Shown here: positions 43,991-53,058 of the stretch, in pieces
How the letters are laid out: every line of letters begins with the position of its first letter
How positions within the stretch are numbered: the stretch's first letter is position 1
Source of the DNA: Halomarina pelagica
GTDB taxonomy: Archaea; Halobacteriota; Halobacteria; Halobacteriales; Haloarculaceae
DNA length: 64,000 nucleotides
Direction of reading: 5' to 3'
Assembly (NCBI RefSeq): GCF_024228315.1
Contig: NZ_CP100454.1
Span: 1,612,001-1,676,000, forward strand
Made by a program: the position numbers and the translations under genes
The notes under the pieces: generated by a model
Database searches by the model: none
Seen by the model: the letters and a program-made list of their open reading frames with translations, nothing else
What the model was told of the DNA's origin: nothing

Positions 43991-44368
43991 TTACGCGCCG
44001 AACCGGCGACGGGCGATCACGGAGGCGAGCACCGACCCGACGAGAGCGATCAGGACCGATTCGGGGTCGAACCCGTTCGCGACGACGGCGACGGCCGTGA
44101 CTTCGAGGAATGCGACCAACGCGACGACCGACGTGACACCGACGGCGGCGAACCGGCGAGAGTCGAACTGGCGGGGGTCGAACCGGCGGCGCGCGAGGGT
44201 GCCGACGGCGAGTCCGACGACGAGCGGAACGGCGACGAGGATCGCCGCGGCCTCGACGACGGAGCGTCCGGTCAGGGCGGCGACGTCCGCGACCGACAGC
44301 GCGAGGAGGACGGCGAGGACGCCGTTCGCGAGGAGGAGTGCGAAGGGGAACTCGGAGTCGGAGAGCAT
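43991..44368 (-). CDS. Small membrane protein
   Basis: A 125-residue protein with about four hydrophobic helices (FALLLANGVLAVLLALSVADV, AAAILVAVPLVVGLAVGTL, VGVTSVVALVAFLEVTAVAVVA, SVLIALVGSVLASVIA). GTG 44392 is an alternative start. No family recognised. It lies between the methyltransferase and nfo genes on the same strand. Confidence 0.65.
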   Translation of the reverse strand: MLSDSEFPFALLLANGVLAVLLALSVADVAALTGRSVVEAAAILVAVPLVVGLAVGTLARRRFDPRQFDSRRFAAVGVTSVVALVAFLEVTAVAVVANGFDPESVLIALVGSVLASVIARRRFGA

Positions 44369-44450
44369 GCGTTCCGGTGCGCGTACTGTCACCGCATAGT
44401 CGTTTCTACCCCGAGAGGCGAAACGGGGAGGGCGAGGTGCCGGTGTCGCC

Positions 44451-45284
44451 TCAGTCCTTCCGGAGTTCCCGGACGCGCTCGATGTTCCACTCGAAGCCCC
44501 TGCCGTCCTCGGTGGGCGTCTCGAGCACGAGCGGCACGTCCTCGATGCGCGGGTCGTTGACGAGCGCCTTCATGCCCTCGACGCCGATCTCGCCCTCGCC
44601 GACGTGGGCGTGTTCGTCCTTGTGCGTCCCGCAGGCGTGCTTCGAGTCGTTGAGGTGGACGCACTGCAGGTGCTCCAGACCGACCACGTCGTCGAACTCG
44701 GTGAGCGTGTCCTTCGCGCCCTTCGCGGTCGAGAGGTCGTACCCCGCGGCGAAGGCGTGGGCCGTGTCGAGACAGACGTCGAGGTCCTGGTCGCTGTCGT
44801 CGAGGACGGTTGCGAGGTGCTCGAACTCGCCGCCCAGCTTGGTGCCGCTGCCCGCGTCGGACTCGACGAGGACGGTGACGTCGTGTGGAACATCGAGTTC
44901 GGAGAGCGCGCTCGCGGCGTTGGCGAGGCCGGTCTCGACGCCCGCGCCGGTGTGCGCGCCGAGGTGGACGTTCACGTAGGGGATGTCCAGCTTCTCGGCG
45001 GCGTCGACCTCCCGCTGCATCGAGGCGATGGACTTCGCGCGCAGGTCGTCCTTCGGGGTGCAGAGGTTGACGAGGTACGAGGAGTGGATGACCCACGGCC
45101 CGTCGAGGTGGGCCGCGGTCCCCTCCCGGAACTCGGCGGCCTCCTCGTCGTCGATGTTCGGATCCTGCCACACCTGCGGCGAGTGGGTGAAGATCTGCCC
45201 GCAGTTGCCGCCGACCGCCACCTCGTTCTCGACGGCGTTGTGGACGCCGCCCGCGACCGAGACGTGTGCTCCGACTCGTAGCAT
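44451..45284 (-). CDS. nfo: Endonuclease IV (AP endonuclease)
   Basis: A 277-residue three-zinc TIM-barrel enzyme that cuts DNA at abasic sites. [21 protein letters not shown] is the typical start. Metal ligand motifs are visible: [64 protein letters not shown]. Full length, probably constitutive DNA repair. Confidence 0.95.
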   Translation of the reverse strand: MLRVGAHVSVAGGVHNAVENEVAVGGNCGQIFTHSPQVWQDPNIDDEEAAEFREGTAAHLDGPWVIHSSYLVNLCTPKDDLRAKSIASMQREVDAAEKLDIPYVNVHLGAHTGAGVETGLANAASALSELDVPHDVTVLVESDAGSGTKLGGEFEHLATVLDDSDQDLDVCLDTAHAFAAGYDLSTAKGAKDTLTEFDDVVGLEHLQCVHLNDSKHACGTHKDEHAHVGEGEIGVEGMKALVNDPRIEDVPLVLETPTEDGRGFEWNIERVRELRKD

Positions 45285-45919
45285 TTCTAGCTATAACTAC
45301 TCGTTGTCGGGCATAGGGACTTCGGAAATCGGCTAGCAGTTGCTGGAGGGGGCCAAAGAGACAGGAGCGAAAACGGCTGCAAAGCCCTCGCGCTCTCGAC
45401 TCCCGCGGCTCGTTGCGCTCCTCGGGCGCTTCGCGCCCTGCGGTGCTTACGTCGCCGAGGTTCGCCGAGAGCGCTCGCCCTTTGCGATTCCGCCAGGAGC
45501 CGCGTCGGGATTCCTACTCGACTCCGTCGGGCGCGCACAGAAGCGCGCCCAGCCGCACGGCGACGTGGCCGGGAGGGCGGCTCGTCGCCCGACCCGGGGG
45601 AGGGCAGGCGTGCGGTGCGGTACGGTACGGTGCAATCCCTGGCGTCTCCGTGAGCGAGCCGTCAGGCGAGCGAACGGGGCTCAAGAGACGAGTACGACGA
45701 GTCTCCTGGTGGACTGAAAGGGCGAGGGCTCTCGGGGAAGTCCGACACCGCAAGCACCGGAACCGAGCGAGTGGCACGAGCGAGGTGAGGAGCGCAGCGT
45801 GTGGCGCACGACCCGAGAGCCCGAGGGCTTTCGAGATGGTATCGACACCGTCACAGCGTATCGAGGGCTTTCGAGGCAGTAGCCCCGTCACAGCCACCAA
45901 TGAAAGATCACCGAAACGA
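45285..45919. repeat. Repeat-rich, gene-free spacer
   Basis: These 635 bases code for nothing convincing. They hold degenerate copies of a CCGAGAGC-CTCGCCCTTT unit in both orientations (about 45460 and 45725), GAGGGCTTTCGAG twice (about 45825 and 45865), and 'ACACCGCAAGCACCGG' against 'GCGGTGCTTACG'. Arms of these units pair with one another, so the DNA or RNA could fold. Such mosaic palindromic spacers occur in haloarchaeal genomes, as I recall, and often cause false ORF calls. It separates nfo from lplA, which are both on the minus strand. Confidence 0.5.
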
Positions 45920-46759
45920 CTATGCCAACGGATCGACCCGCTCCCGGTTCCACGCGTCGCTGTCGAACTTCTCCGCGGCGATCTCCTCCGCTCGCTCCAG
46001 TTCCGCGTCGGTCCAGGTGCCCTCCTCGGCGTCGGCCCACTCCCGGAGCGACGCCTCCAGCGTCGCGACCGCCTCCCCCCGGGAGATGTCACTGTGCTCG
46101 TCGATGCCCGTGACGCGCTCGCGGTACGCCGCCGGCGTCACGTCCGCGCCGGCGAAACAGCCGAGGGTGCGCTCGGCGCGCACCGAGTAGGTGAGCGAGC
46201 CGTGCTGGATGACGCTGTCGCGGCGACGGTACTGCGCGTTGCCCGAGAGCTTGCGCCCCGCGTAGACCACGTCGTGGGCGGGGTGCAGCTCCCGGAGGTA
46301 GCACGCGGGGTGGTGGAGTTCGGGGCGCTCCTCCTCGGCGAAACCGGCGGGAACGCCCATCGCCGCGCAGGCGTCGAGGAGCGGGCGACACAGCAGCTCG
46401 TAGGTCTCCATCAGGTCGCCCGGGAGTTCCGCGGCGGGGGCGACGATCGAGTAGGAGACGTCGCCCTCGCGATCGTGGTAGATCGCGCCGCCGCCCGTCG
46501 GACGCCGGGTGACGGTGATCCCCTCGCGCTCGCAGAACGACCAGTCGATGTCGGCGGGATCCTGGTGGTAGCCGAGCGACAGGGTGCTCGGGTCCCACTG
46601 GTAGACCCGGACGGTCCGCGGCCCGCCGGCGGCGGCGGTCTCGGCCGCGACCGCGTCGAGCGCCATGCACATCGGCCCCGGCAGCGACTCCTCGCGGATC
46701 AACCGCCACTCGCGGTCGGCGAGGGAGTCCGCGTCGGTTGCGTCGGCCTCGGTTTCCAT
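45920..46759 (-). CDS. lplA: Lipoate-protein ligase A family protein
   Basis: A 279-residue BPL/LplA fold enzyme that attaches lipoate or octanoate to 2-oxoacid dehydrogenase E2 or GcvH. The motif VTRRPTGGGAIYHD (about residues 83-96) and the lysine in AGRKLSGNAQYRRRD are intact. C-terminal domain is short. Start ATG 46759. Lipoyl ligase or octanoyl transferase cannot be separated from sequence. Confidence 0.9.
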   Translation of the reverse strand: METEADATDADSLADREWRLIREESLPGPMCMALDAVAAETAAAGGPRTVRVYQWDPSTLSLGYHQDPADIDWSFCEREGITVTRRPTGGGAIYHDREGDVSYSIVAPAAELPGDLMETYELLCRPLLDACAAMGVPAGFAEEERPELHHPACYLRELHPAHDVVYAGRKLSGNAQYRRRDSVIQHGSLTYSVRAERTLGCFAGADVTPAAYRERVTGIDEHSDISRGEAVATLEASLREWADAEEGTWTDAELERAEEIAAEKFDSDAWNRERVDPLA

Positions 46760-46914
46760 GCCCCTGCTACCGGGGCGGCCCGGGAAAGCGGTTGCGCCGC
46801 GCGGACGACGGACGGGAAGCGAGGGATGCGAGAGGGGGCGACGACAAGAGGGTGCGAGGGAGGACGACGAGGGGATGTGAGGGAGGACGAGAGACGAGAG
46901 GCGTCGAGGGGGCA

Positions 46915-46932
46915 GCTAAAGGGTTCTTTAGC
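46915..46932 (+). promoter_or_regulatory. Inverted repeat upstream of the proteasome pair
   Basis: GCTAAAG-GGTT-CTTTAGC is a perfect 7-bp inverted repeat with a 4-base spacer. Its right end is 34 bases before the psmB ATG, so it sits where TATA/BRE would be. A purine-rich track (GAGGGAGGACGA units, about 46855-46905) precedes it. An operator is possible. Confidence 0.4.
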
Positions 46933-46966
46933 GAGGGCTTATCCGCCGGGCGTACGCAGGACGAGT

Positions 46967-47644
46967 ATGGAAAACGACGACGCGGTGCTGAAGACCGGCA
47001 CCACCACGGTCGGCCTCCGGACCGCCGAGGGTGTCGTGCTGGCCGCCGACCGCCGGGCCAGCCTCGGCGGTCGGTTCGTCTCGAACAAGCGGGCGATGAA
47101 GATCGAACAGGTGCACCCGCGGGCCGCCGTAACGATGGCCGGGACCGTGGGCGGCGCGCAGGCGTTCATCCGCCAGCTCCGAGCGGAGGCGAGCCTCTAC
47201 GAGGCCCGGCGCGGCCGACCGATGGACCTGGACGCGCTGGCACAGACCGCCGGACAGCTCCTGCGCGGAACGCCCGCCAGCCCGGTCCTGGGCGGCGTCG
47301 ACGTGTCGACCGCGTCGGCCGGTCGGACCGGGTCCGACGGGAGAGCCGGGGGCGACGCGGACGCGAACGGCGAGCCGCGCGTGTTCAGCATCGACGGCGC
47401 GGGCGGCGTGCTGGAGGACGCCTACACCGCGAGCGGGAGCGGCACGACGCTCGCCACCGGCGCGTTAGAGCGCGGCTACCGCGAGGACCTCACGCTGGAG
47501 GAGGGCGTCCGGGTGGCCGTCGAGGCGGTCGCGAGCGCCCTGGAGCGCGACACGGCGAGCGGGAACGGCGTGACCGTCGCGCGGATCACCGCCGACGGCG
47601 TGACGATCGACACCCACGACGACGTGACGGAGGTGCTCGAATGA
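46967..47644 (+). CDS. psmB: Proteasome beta subunit (paralog)
   Basis: A 225-residue 20S core subunit with a very short propeptide: MENDDAVLKTG then the catalytic Thr (TTTVGLR). Asp17 and the lysine region (SNKRAMK) are present, as are GSGTTLATGALE and ASGNGVTVA. The lysine is one residue further than usual, owing to a GG insert. A Gly/Asp/Ser insert of about 20 residues (near 105-125) is extra. The usual haloarchaeal beta has a propeptide of about 49 residues. Coupled to psmA by an ATGA overlap, so an alternative core particle is suggested. Confidence 0.9.
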   Translation: MENDDAVLKTGTTTVGLRTAEGVVLAADRRASLGGRFVSNKRAMKIEQVHPRAAVTMAGTVGGAQAFIRQLRAEASLYEARRGRPMDLDALAQTAGQLLRGTPASPVLGGVDVSTASAGRTGSDGRAGGDADANGEPRVFSIDGAGGVLEDAYTASGSGTTLATGALERGYREDLTLEEGVRVAVEAVASALERDTASGNGVTVARITADGVTIDTHDDVTEVLE

Positions 47645-48363
47645 TGCGCGGCGACGACCGGCAGGCGTACGACCGGGGCAGTAACATCTTCTCGCCCGAC
47701 GGGCGGCTCTACCAGGTGGAGTACGCCCGCGAGGCGGTCAAGCGGGGGAGCGCGAGCGTCGGAATCCGGGTTGACGAGGGCGTCGTCCTCGCGGCGGCGC
47801 GTCGGGTCCGCTCGCCCCTGCTCGAACCACGCAGCGTCGAGAAGCTCCACGCGATCGACGAGCACCACGGCGTCACCAGCGCGGGCCACGTCGCCGACGC
47901 CCGACAGCTCGTGGACGTGGCCCGACGCGCGGCGCAGGTCGAGCGACTGCGCTACGGGCAGCCCATCACCACGCGGGAACTCACCGCCGAGGTGAGCCGC
48001 CACATCCAGGAGTACACCCAGTCCGGCGGCGCGCGCCCCTTCGGCGCGGCGCTGCTCGTCGGCGGGTTCGTCGAGGGCGAGGCGCGACTGTTCGAGACAG
48101 ACCCCTCGGGGACGCCCTACGAGTGGCGCGCGACCGCCATCGGCGGCGGCAGCGAGGACATCCGCCGGCGGCTGGAAGAGCGGTACGATCCCGAGATGGG
48201 CCTCGACGCCGCCGTCGCGCTGGCGCGCGAGGTGCTGCGCGACGAGATGGGAGAGGAGGAGGACGGGGAGTTCGTCGCCGTCGCCGTGATCGACGAGGAC
48301 GGCTACCGCGCCGTCGACGGCGCGGCGGAGTCGGTGGCGGGTTCCGACGTCGGCGACGAGTGA
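47641..48363 (+). CDS. psmA: Proteasome alpha subunit (paralog)
   Basis: A 240-residue alpha subunit. AYDRGSNIFSPDGRLYQVEYAREAVKRGSASVGIR is the family signature with the gating N-terminus. The acidic tail (EEEDGEFVAVAVIDEDGYRAVD, then SVAGSDVGDE) lacks an evident HbYX-like end, as expected for an alpha ring. A second ATG (47644) follows. It overlaps the beta gene by four bases and the convergent HTH gene by 61. Confidence 0.92.
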   Translation: MMRGDDRQAYDRGSNIFSPDGRLYQVEYAREAVKRGSASVGIRVDEGVVLAAARRVRSPLLEPRSVEKLHAIDEHHGVTSAGHVADARQLVDVARRAAQVERLRYGQPITTRELTAEVSRHIQEYTQSGGARPFGAALLVGGFVEGEARLFETDPSGTPYEWRATAIGGGSEDIRRRLEERYDPEMGLDAAVALAREVLRDEMGEEEDGEFVAVAVIDEDGYRAVDGAAESVAGSDVGDE

Positions 48364-49241
48364 CGCGCCGTCTCGACCACGGTCCCGTCGCGACCCACGA
48401 GCAGTTCTAGCGTCTCCCCCTCCAGTTCCGTCGAGACGCGCACGCACCAGGGGTCGTCCGAGAGCACCGCCTCCCGCCACTCCCGGCCCACGTTCCAGAT
48501 CGGCCGCTCCCGGAGGTCGACCCCGTGGTCGTGGTAGAAGGCGACGACCGCCGGGTGGTCGAACACCGCCAGCGTGACCGGACAACGGAGTGTGTACCCG
48601 CACGCCCCGCAGGCGAGGTGGAGCCGCGGGGGATGCGGGTCGAGCGCGCCGTCCCCCCGCTCCGCGTACTCCACGCGACTCGTCGCCCGCCCCCCGCACT
48701 CGGGGCAGGTACCCCCGGCCAGCAGCGCGACGCGGTGGCGGTAGAGTCGGTCGAACGCCGCCGGGAGCGACTCGTCGTCGTGCGTCCGGTGTCCGCCGGG
48801 GGGGAAGGGAAGCGCGAGCACGTCCCGCCCGCAGTCGTGACAGGAGACGGAGACGGTGTTGTCCGCCACAGCGGCGCGTAGGCCCACCTCGCCGCAGAAC
48901 GGGCACGGGTCCGGGATCGTCACGGGTTCCCGATCGACGCTCTCCGTGTACGCGCCGCTCACGATGGCGCGGGCGATCTGCAGGCCGGCGTAGGTGAACG
49001 TGTACCCCCCGTCGGTCTCCCTGAGGTAGTGGTCGGTCAGCTGTCGCAGGTGGTAGGCGAACCCGGCGGTCGTCTCCGCGCCGCTGGCCTCGAACAGCTC
49101 CGAGAACGTCTTCGTCGTGGGGGCGACGCCCCTCCCCTCGCCCTCCCCGACGGGTTCGAGGAGGGCGGTGAGGACGCGCGTGCGCACCTCGTTTCCGAGC
49201 GGGCGGAACGCCTCTCCGGGGTCGACGGAGTCGTCGGTCAT
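48303..49241 (-). CDS. ArsR-like HTH protein with zinc ribbons
   Basis: A 312-residue protein. Residues 10-95 are a winged helix (FRPLGNEVRTRVLTALLEP, ETTAGFAYHLRQLTDHYL). Two zinc sites follow: CPFCGEVG...CHDCGRD, and CPECGGRA...CGACGYTL. The C-terminus is a beta domain with WREAVLSDDPWCVRVS. This layout is a known haloarchaeal regulator type (DUF7351-like, hedged). Its end overlaps psmA on the other strand. Target unknown. Confidence 0.85.
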   Translation of the reverse strand: MTDDSVDPGEAFRPLGNEVRTRVLTALLEPVGEGEGRGVAPTTKTFSELFEASGAETTAGFAYHLRQLTDHYLRETDGGYTFTYAGLQIARAIVSGAYTESVDREPVTIPDPCPFCGEVGLRAAVADNTVSVSCHDCGRDVLALPFPPGGHRTHDDESLPAAFDRLYRHRVALLAGGTCPECGGRATSRVEYAERGDGALDPHPPRLHLACGACGYTLRCPVTLAVFDHPAVVAFYHDHGVDLRERPIWNVGREWREAVLSDDPWCVRVSTELEGETLELLVGRDGTVVETARHSSPTSEPATDSAAPSTAR

Positions 49242-49277
49242 ACGGCACCTACCACGCCCGCGCCGATAAGGTGCCCG

Positions 49278-49856
49278 TCAGCGCCGCTCGTACTCCAGTT
49301 CGGTCGCGACCCGATCGGCGATCCCGGCGTCCGCGAGGCGCTCGACGAGGTGGAGCGCGAGATCCAGCCCGGAGGTGACGCCGCCGGCGGTGACGACGTC
49401 GCCGTCGTCCACCACGCGCTCCGCTCTGACCTCCGCGGCCGTCTCCCGCAGGTCGGCGAGCGCCCCGGCGTGCGTGACGGCCGGGCGGCCGTCGAGGACG
49501 CCCGCGCTCGCGAGGATCATCCCCCCGGTGCAGACGGAGGCGAGCGTCGTCCCGTCGGCGTGGAGACGTGCGATCGCCTCCGGGAGGTCGCCCCGCTCGA
49601 CCTGCGTCCAGGCTCCCTCCGCGCTCCGGTCGTTCCACCCGCCGCCCGGCACGACGAGGAGGTCCGGATCGGCGAGGACGCCGTCCGGTTCGACTCGCAG
49701 ACCGTGGCTCGCCTCGACCCGCCCACGCTCGTCGAGCGTCACCAGCGACACGTCGATCTCGGCCCCGAGGGCGGCCGCCGAGGCGAACACCTCGTACGGG
49801 CCGACCGCGTCGAGTTCGTCGAATCCGTCGTAGAGAACGATCTGCACGTCGGTCAT
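49278..49856 (-). CDS. DJ-1/PfpI family protein
   Basis: A 192-residue class I glutamine-amidotransferase-like protein. The nucleophile elbow is VCTGGMILA, with Cys at about 99; VPGGGWND is a second motif. MTDVQIVLYDGFDELDAVGPYEVF is the DJ-1 start, so ATG 49856 is chosen over the longer frame. Members are isonitrile hydratases, chaperones or regulators; no target can be named. Confidence 0.9.
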   Translation of the reverse strand: MTDVQIVLYDGFDELDAVGPYEVFASAAALGAEIDVSLVTLDERGRVEASHGLRVEPDGVLADPDLLVVPGGGWNDRSAEGAWTQVERGDLPEAIARLHADGTTLASVCTGGMILASAGVLDGRPAVTHAGALADLRETAAEVRAERVVDDGDVVTAGGVTSGLDLALHLVERLADAGIADRVATELEYERR

Positions 49857-49959
49857 ACCTCCGCCTTCGGCCCGGGAGGCATAACCGCTCCCCTGCCGGC
49901 GGCCGATAAATTGCATATCGCGATATGAAATCGAAGGTGCGTCGCCCAACGCGGCGAGT

Positions 49960-51225
49960 CTACCGACCGAGACCGAACGCCCCCGCGACGTCGATGAGGC
50001 CGTTGCCCTGCTCCTCCGCGTCGAGATCGAGGGATCGCGCCGTCTCGCGGAGGCGCTTCCGTGCCTCGACGTTCGAGAGGCCGTCCGACATCAGCAGCGC
50101 GCCCGCGCCGCTTACGTGCGGGGCCGCCATCGACGTGCCCGACTGCCGTTCGTACGTGCCACCCGGCATGGTGGAGTAGATCTCCTCGCCCGGCGCGGCG
50201 AGTTCGACCTCCGGACCCGTCAGCGAGAACTCGGCGAGTTCCCCGTCGCCGGTCGTCGCGCTCACCGCGATCACCTCCTCGAACGCCGCCGGGTAGCGCA
50301 CGATGCTGTTGTCCTCTCCCTCGTCGATGTTGCCGGCGGAGGCGACGAGCAGCACGCCCTTCTCGTAGGCGTACCTGCACGCGTCCCGGATCACGCCCGA
50401 CGGCGTCTCCTCGCCGAGGCTGATGTTCGCGACGTCCCATCCCTTGTCGCCGACGAACTCGATGCCGGCCGCGACGTCCGACGCCTCGACGCCCTCCTCG
50501 GTGCCGATCTTGACGGCGTGGAGCGCCGCCTCGGGCGCGACGCCGACCACGCCCTGGCCGTTGTCGACGGCTCCCGCGATCCCGGCCACGTGCGTGCCGT
50601 GCCCGAGGGTGTCCTGCCAGGCCGGGAGGTTCGAGTTCTCCTCGGCGTCGTCGTCGACGATGATCGTCGTCCCGTCCTCGTCCTCGTCTACGATCACCCG
50701 CTCGCCGCTGCTCTCGACGAACGACTTGCCCGTGTTGAGGTTCGGCCGCAGGTCCGGGTGCGTGCTCCCGATGCCGGTGTCGACGACCGCGACGGACGCC
50801 CCCTTCCCGGTGATCCCGCTCTCGTGGGCGACCCCGCAATTGATCCGCTCGACGCCGGCGGGGATCGACTCCGGCCCGGAGGGCGGTCGCTCCTCGCTCG
50901 TCTCGTCGTGGTCGTGGAGGCGCAACCGACTGTTCGTCTCGACGTACCGGACGTCGTCCCGACCGGCCAGCCACTCGACCACCTCCGTCGGAAGGCGGAG
51001 CGTCAACGCGTCGAACCCGAACTGGCGGACGACCTCGGACGCCTCGGACAGCGCGGCGTCCAGGCCGCTGTTCTCGGCGTAACCCACGTTGACCTCGACG
51101 AACTCGCCCCGGCCGCCGACGAGCGCCCGACCGCCGAGGCCGAGCGTGGCAACGCCGCCGATCGTACCGGCCGCCTTCAGGAACCGCCGCCGGTCCACTT
51201 GCATAGAGGTGTCTATCTGATTCAT
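49960..51225 (-). CDS. Tat-exported subtilisin-like protease (halolysin type)
   Basis: A 421-residue S8 protease. Residues 8-40 are a twin-arginine signal (DRRRFLKAAG with a hydrophobic tail). A propeptide (about 42-100) with I9-like fold follows. The triad is intact: Asp149 (VDTGIGSTHPDL), His209 (GHGTHVAG), Ser366 (SGTSMAAPHVSG); the oxyanion Asn300 is in SAGN. An acidic insert of about 20 residues (180-200, DEDEDGTTIIVDDDAEE) lies before the His. No C-terminal PPC or PKD domain. MQVDRRRF at 51204 is an alternative start. Confidence 0.95.
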   Translation of the reverse strand: MNQIDTSMQVDRRRFLKAAGTIGGVATLGLGGRALVGGRGEFVEVNVGYAENSGLDAALSEASEVVRQFGFDALTLRLPTEVVEWLAGRDDVRYVETNSRLRLHDHDETSEERPPSGPESIPAGVERINCGVAHESGITGKGASVAVVDTGIGSTHPDLRPNLNTGKSFVESSGERVIVDEDEDGTTIIVDDDAEENSNLPAWQDTLGHGTHVAGIAGAVDNGQGVVGVAPEAALHAVKIGTEEGVEASDVAAGIEFVGDKGWDVANISLGEETPSGVIRDACRYAYEKGVLLVASAGNIDEGEDNSIVRYPAAFEEVIAVSATTGDGELAEFSLTGPEVELAAPGEEIYSTMPGGTYERQSGTSMAAPHVSGAGALLMSDGLSNVEARKRLRETARSLDLDAEEQGNGLIDVAGAFGLGR

Positions 51226-51782
51226 GTTGTGTGCGTGCTTTGACCTTCGATCCGTGGGCAGCCCGGTTACCGCCCCGTAACCACCTAACCCTGGCCATAC
51301 TAATTAAATATTCCGATACTGGTACCATTCTTTGCAATAGTACGTCAAGTAAATTCACATTCTCACAGTATTTCTCCAATTTTCCAAAACTATCCGAACT
51401 CCGGTGAGGTCGCGCCAGGGATCGGTACGATCTTCGGGAGGACCCGCACTGAATCGGTGTTTTCGCCGTTTCGCGTCCGAATTTCCGCGATCGTTCCACC
51501 GATGTCGGGGTGCGGAGACCCGACGAGCGATCGGTGCGCGTCGACGGCAGCCACGACCATTCCTCGAACGGCTCTCGATCAACAGTACTACGTACAGAGA
51601 GAACGGGTACTCCCGCTCTCGTGACTGCCCGCCCGTGCGTAGCTCCTCGAACCGGACGCTCGTCGACGGACGAGGGCGGCGCGCGAGCGACGCCCGCCCC
51701 ATCAACGATCGGAGACCAGTTCATATAGGTAGAGTGTCAATTACTCTCAGGGTCGCCCGACGACCTACTCGAGAGGGGAACG
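51226..51782. other. AT-rich spacer between protease and acidic repeat protein
   Basis: No gene is supported. The part 51296-51400 is the most AT-rich patch in the window (TAATTAAATATTCC, TTCTTTGCAATAG). It holds a minus-strand TATA-like TATTTAAT (about 51301-51311) that could start the protease mRNA with a leader of about 50 bases. For the rightward gene, TTCATATAGG (51719) is a candidate TATA with a leader of about 35. Confidence 0.45.
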
Positions 51783-52493
51783 ATGAACGGGAAGTACAAT
51801 CGGATACTGATCGCGCTGGTCGCAGTCGCCGTCTCGGTCACCACCGGCGGATCGGCGGTGCCGATCGACGACGCGCCGACCGCCGCCGCGGTCACGGACG
51901 GATCGCCCGGCTACCACCACGTCGATGGAGTCGTCGAAGGCACGCCGAGCGAGACCGGCGAGCGCGGCGCGGGGAGTGACGGTGCAGGGAGCGGCGACGG
52001 CGACACGGGGAGCGCAACGAAGTCCGATCGCGCCGCCCGTCCCACGTGCGATCCGAACGGCGAGGCGGACGGCGTCGAGGTCGAGCGGGTCGGCGAGCGC
52101 GTCAGCGTCGAGGGCGACGGCTTCGACTACGAGAACGACGGCGAACGCGTCGAGTTCGAAACCGACGACGGACTCGACCTCGAAGTCGAGGAGGACGGCG
52201 ACACCGAGATCGAAGGACCGGGCTACGACGTCGAACAGCGCGGGGCCGACCTCGACGTGGAGAGCGACGGCGGGTCCGGGGTGGAGGTCGAGCGGGTCGG
52301 CGAGCGCGTCAGCGTCGAGGGCGACGGCTTCGACTACGAGAACGACGGCGAACGCGTCGAGTTCGAAACCGACGACGGCCTCGACGTCGAGATCGAGGAG
52401 GACGGCGACGTCGAGATCGAGGGGCCCGGCTACGACGTCGAACAGCGCGGGGCCGACCTCGACGTGGAGCGTGTCGCGTGGTGTGTGAGCTAA
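51783..52493 (+). CDS. Exported hyper-acidic repeat protein 1
   Basis: A 236-residue protein with a signal peptide (MNGKYNRILIALVAVAVSVTTGGSA). A Gly/Asp linker follows, then two copies of a 69-residue unit (about 99-167 and 168-229) containing VEVERVGERVSVEGDGFDYE, VEFETDDGLD and EIEGPGYDVEQRGADLDV. It reads as short beta strands of alternating Val and Asp/Glu. After unit 2 the frame ends abruptly with RVAWCVS, unlike unit 1, suggesting a truncated array. Function unknown; a surface or matrix role is likely from export and composition. Confidence 0.8.
   Translation: MNGKYNRILIALVAVAVSVTTGGSAVPIDDAPTAAAVTDGSPGYHHVDGVVEGTPSETGERGAGSDGAGSGDGDTGSATKSDRAARPTCDPNGEADGVEVERVGERVSVEGDGFDYENDGERVEFETDDGLDLEVEEDGDTEIEGPGYDVEQRGADLDVESDGGSGVEVERVGERVSVEGDGFDYENDGERVEFETDDGLDVEIEEDGDVEIEGPGYDVEQRGADLDVERVAWCVS
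52077..52469 (+). repeat. 207-bp tandem duplication inside the acidic repeat gene
   Basis: Bases from 52284 repeat those from 52077 at a period of 207 bases (69 codons). Over the 186 bases of the shortened second unit I count nine differences, all after the first 97 identical bases. Such near identity means a recent duplication and likely copy-number change between strains. Confidence 0.85.
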
Positions 52494-52708
52494 TCGCATA
52501 GGTCGTCGGGGCTCTAACTGATTAGGCGGACGGTACTCGCGTTTCGATCGCCAAGGTACGGTCGAGCATCGCCGTCGAGAGAACTGACGGAACGGCCGGG
52601 CGGTCTCGGACGAGCACGGGGCGACACGCGACCGTCGCGTGTCCGCGCGGACCGCGAAGTCCACGGTTCGCCCCGTCACGATGCCGAAGATCCAGAGGAG
52701 AGACCCAC

Positions 52709-52879
52709 ATGAGACACCACGTGAACGACGCCGGAACCGGGACGTCTCCGCGAGCGAGCGAGAGGGACAGATACGCCGTCCTGAAACTCGAGGAGGACGA
52801 GGCCCTGCTGTACGACTGCGAGAACCCCAGAGCCTGGATCTGGACGACGGTACTGTTCCACGCCGATGACTGCCGGTAG
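52709..52879 (+). CDS. DUF7331-like small protein
   Basis: A 56-residue protein, MRHHVNDAGTGTSPRASERDRYAVLKLEEDEALLYDCENPRAWIWT. The 'YAVL.LE..E.L.YD.ENPRAW' pattern is the haloarchaeal small family I know as DUF7331 (from memory). It contains two cysteines and lies between the two acidic repeat genes. Function unknown. Confidence 0.7.
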   Translation: MRHHVNDAGTGTSPRASERDRYAVLKLEEDEALLYDCENPRAWIWTTVLFHADDCR

Positions 52880-53058
52880 TCGTCCGCTCGTCCACCTTCT
52901 TCGGTAAGATCGGCGGTCGCGTCGTCACGATCACCGCGCCGGTGTATTCATCGACGGCGAATTCGTGGACACCCACCGCTCGCGGGGTATCACTCACTGT
53001 ACGGCCAGGTGTCGAAAAATCGAGTGGGGTCGTGTTCCGGTCAGCGGGGTGAGGCGAT

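Noticed and set aside
45413-46966. Long N-terminal extension of the proteasome beta subunit
   Set aside because: It runs through the repeat spacer and antisense to lplA; the catalytic Thr follows MENDDAVLKTG only 11 residues after ATG 46967.
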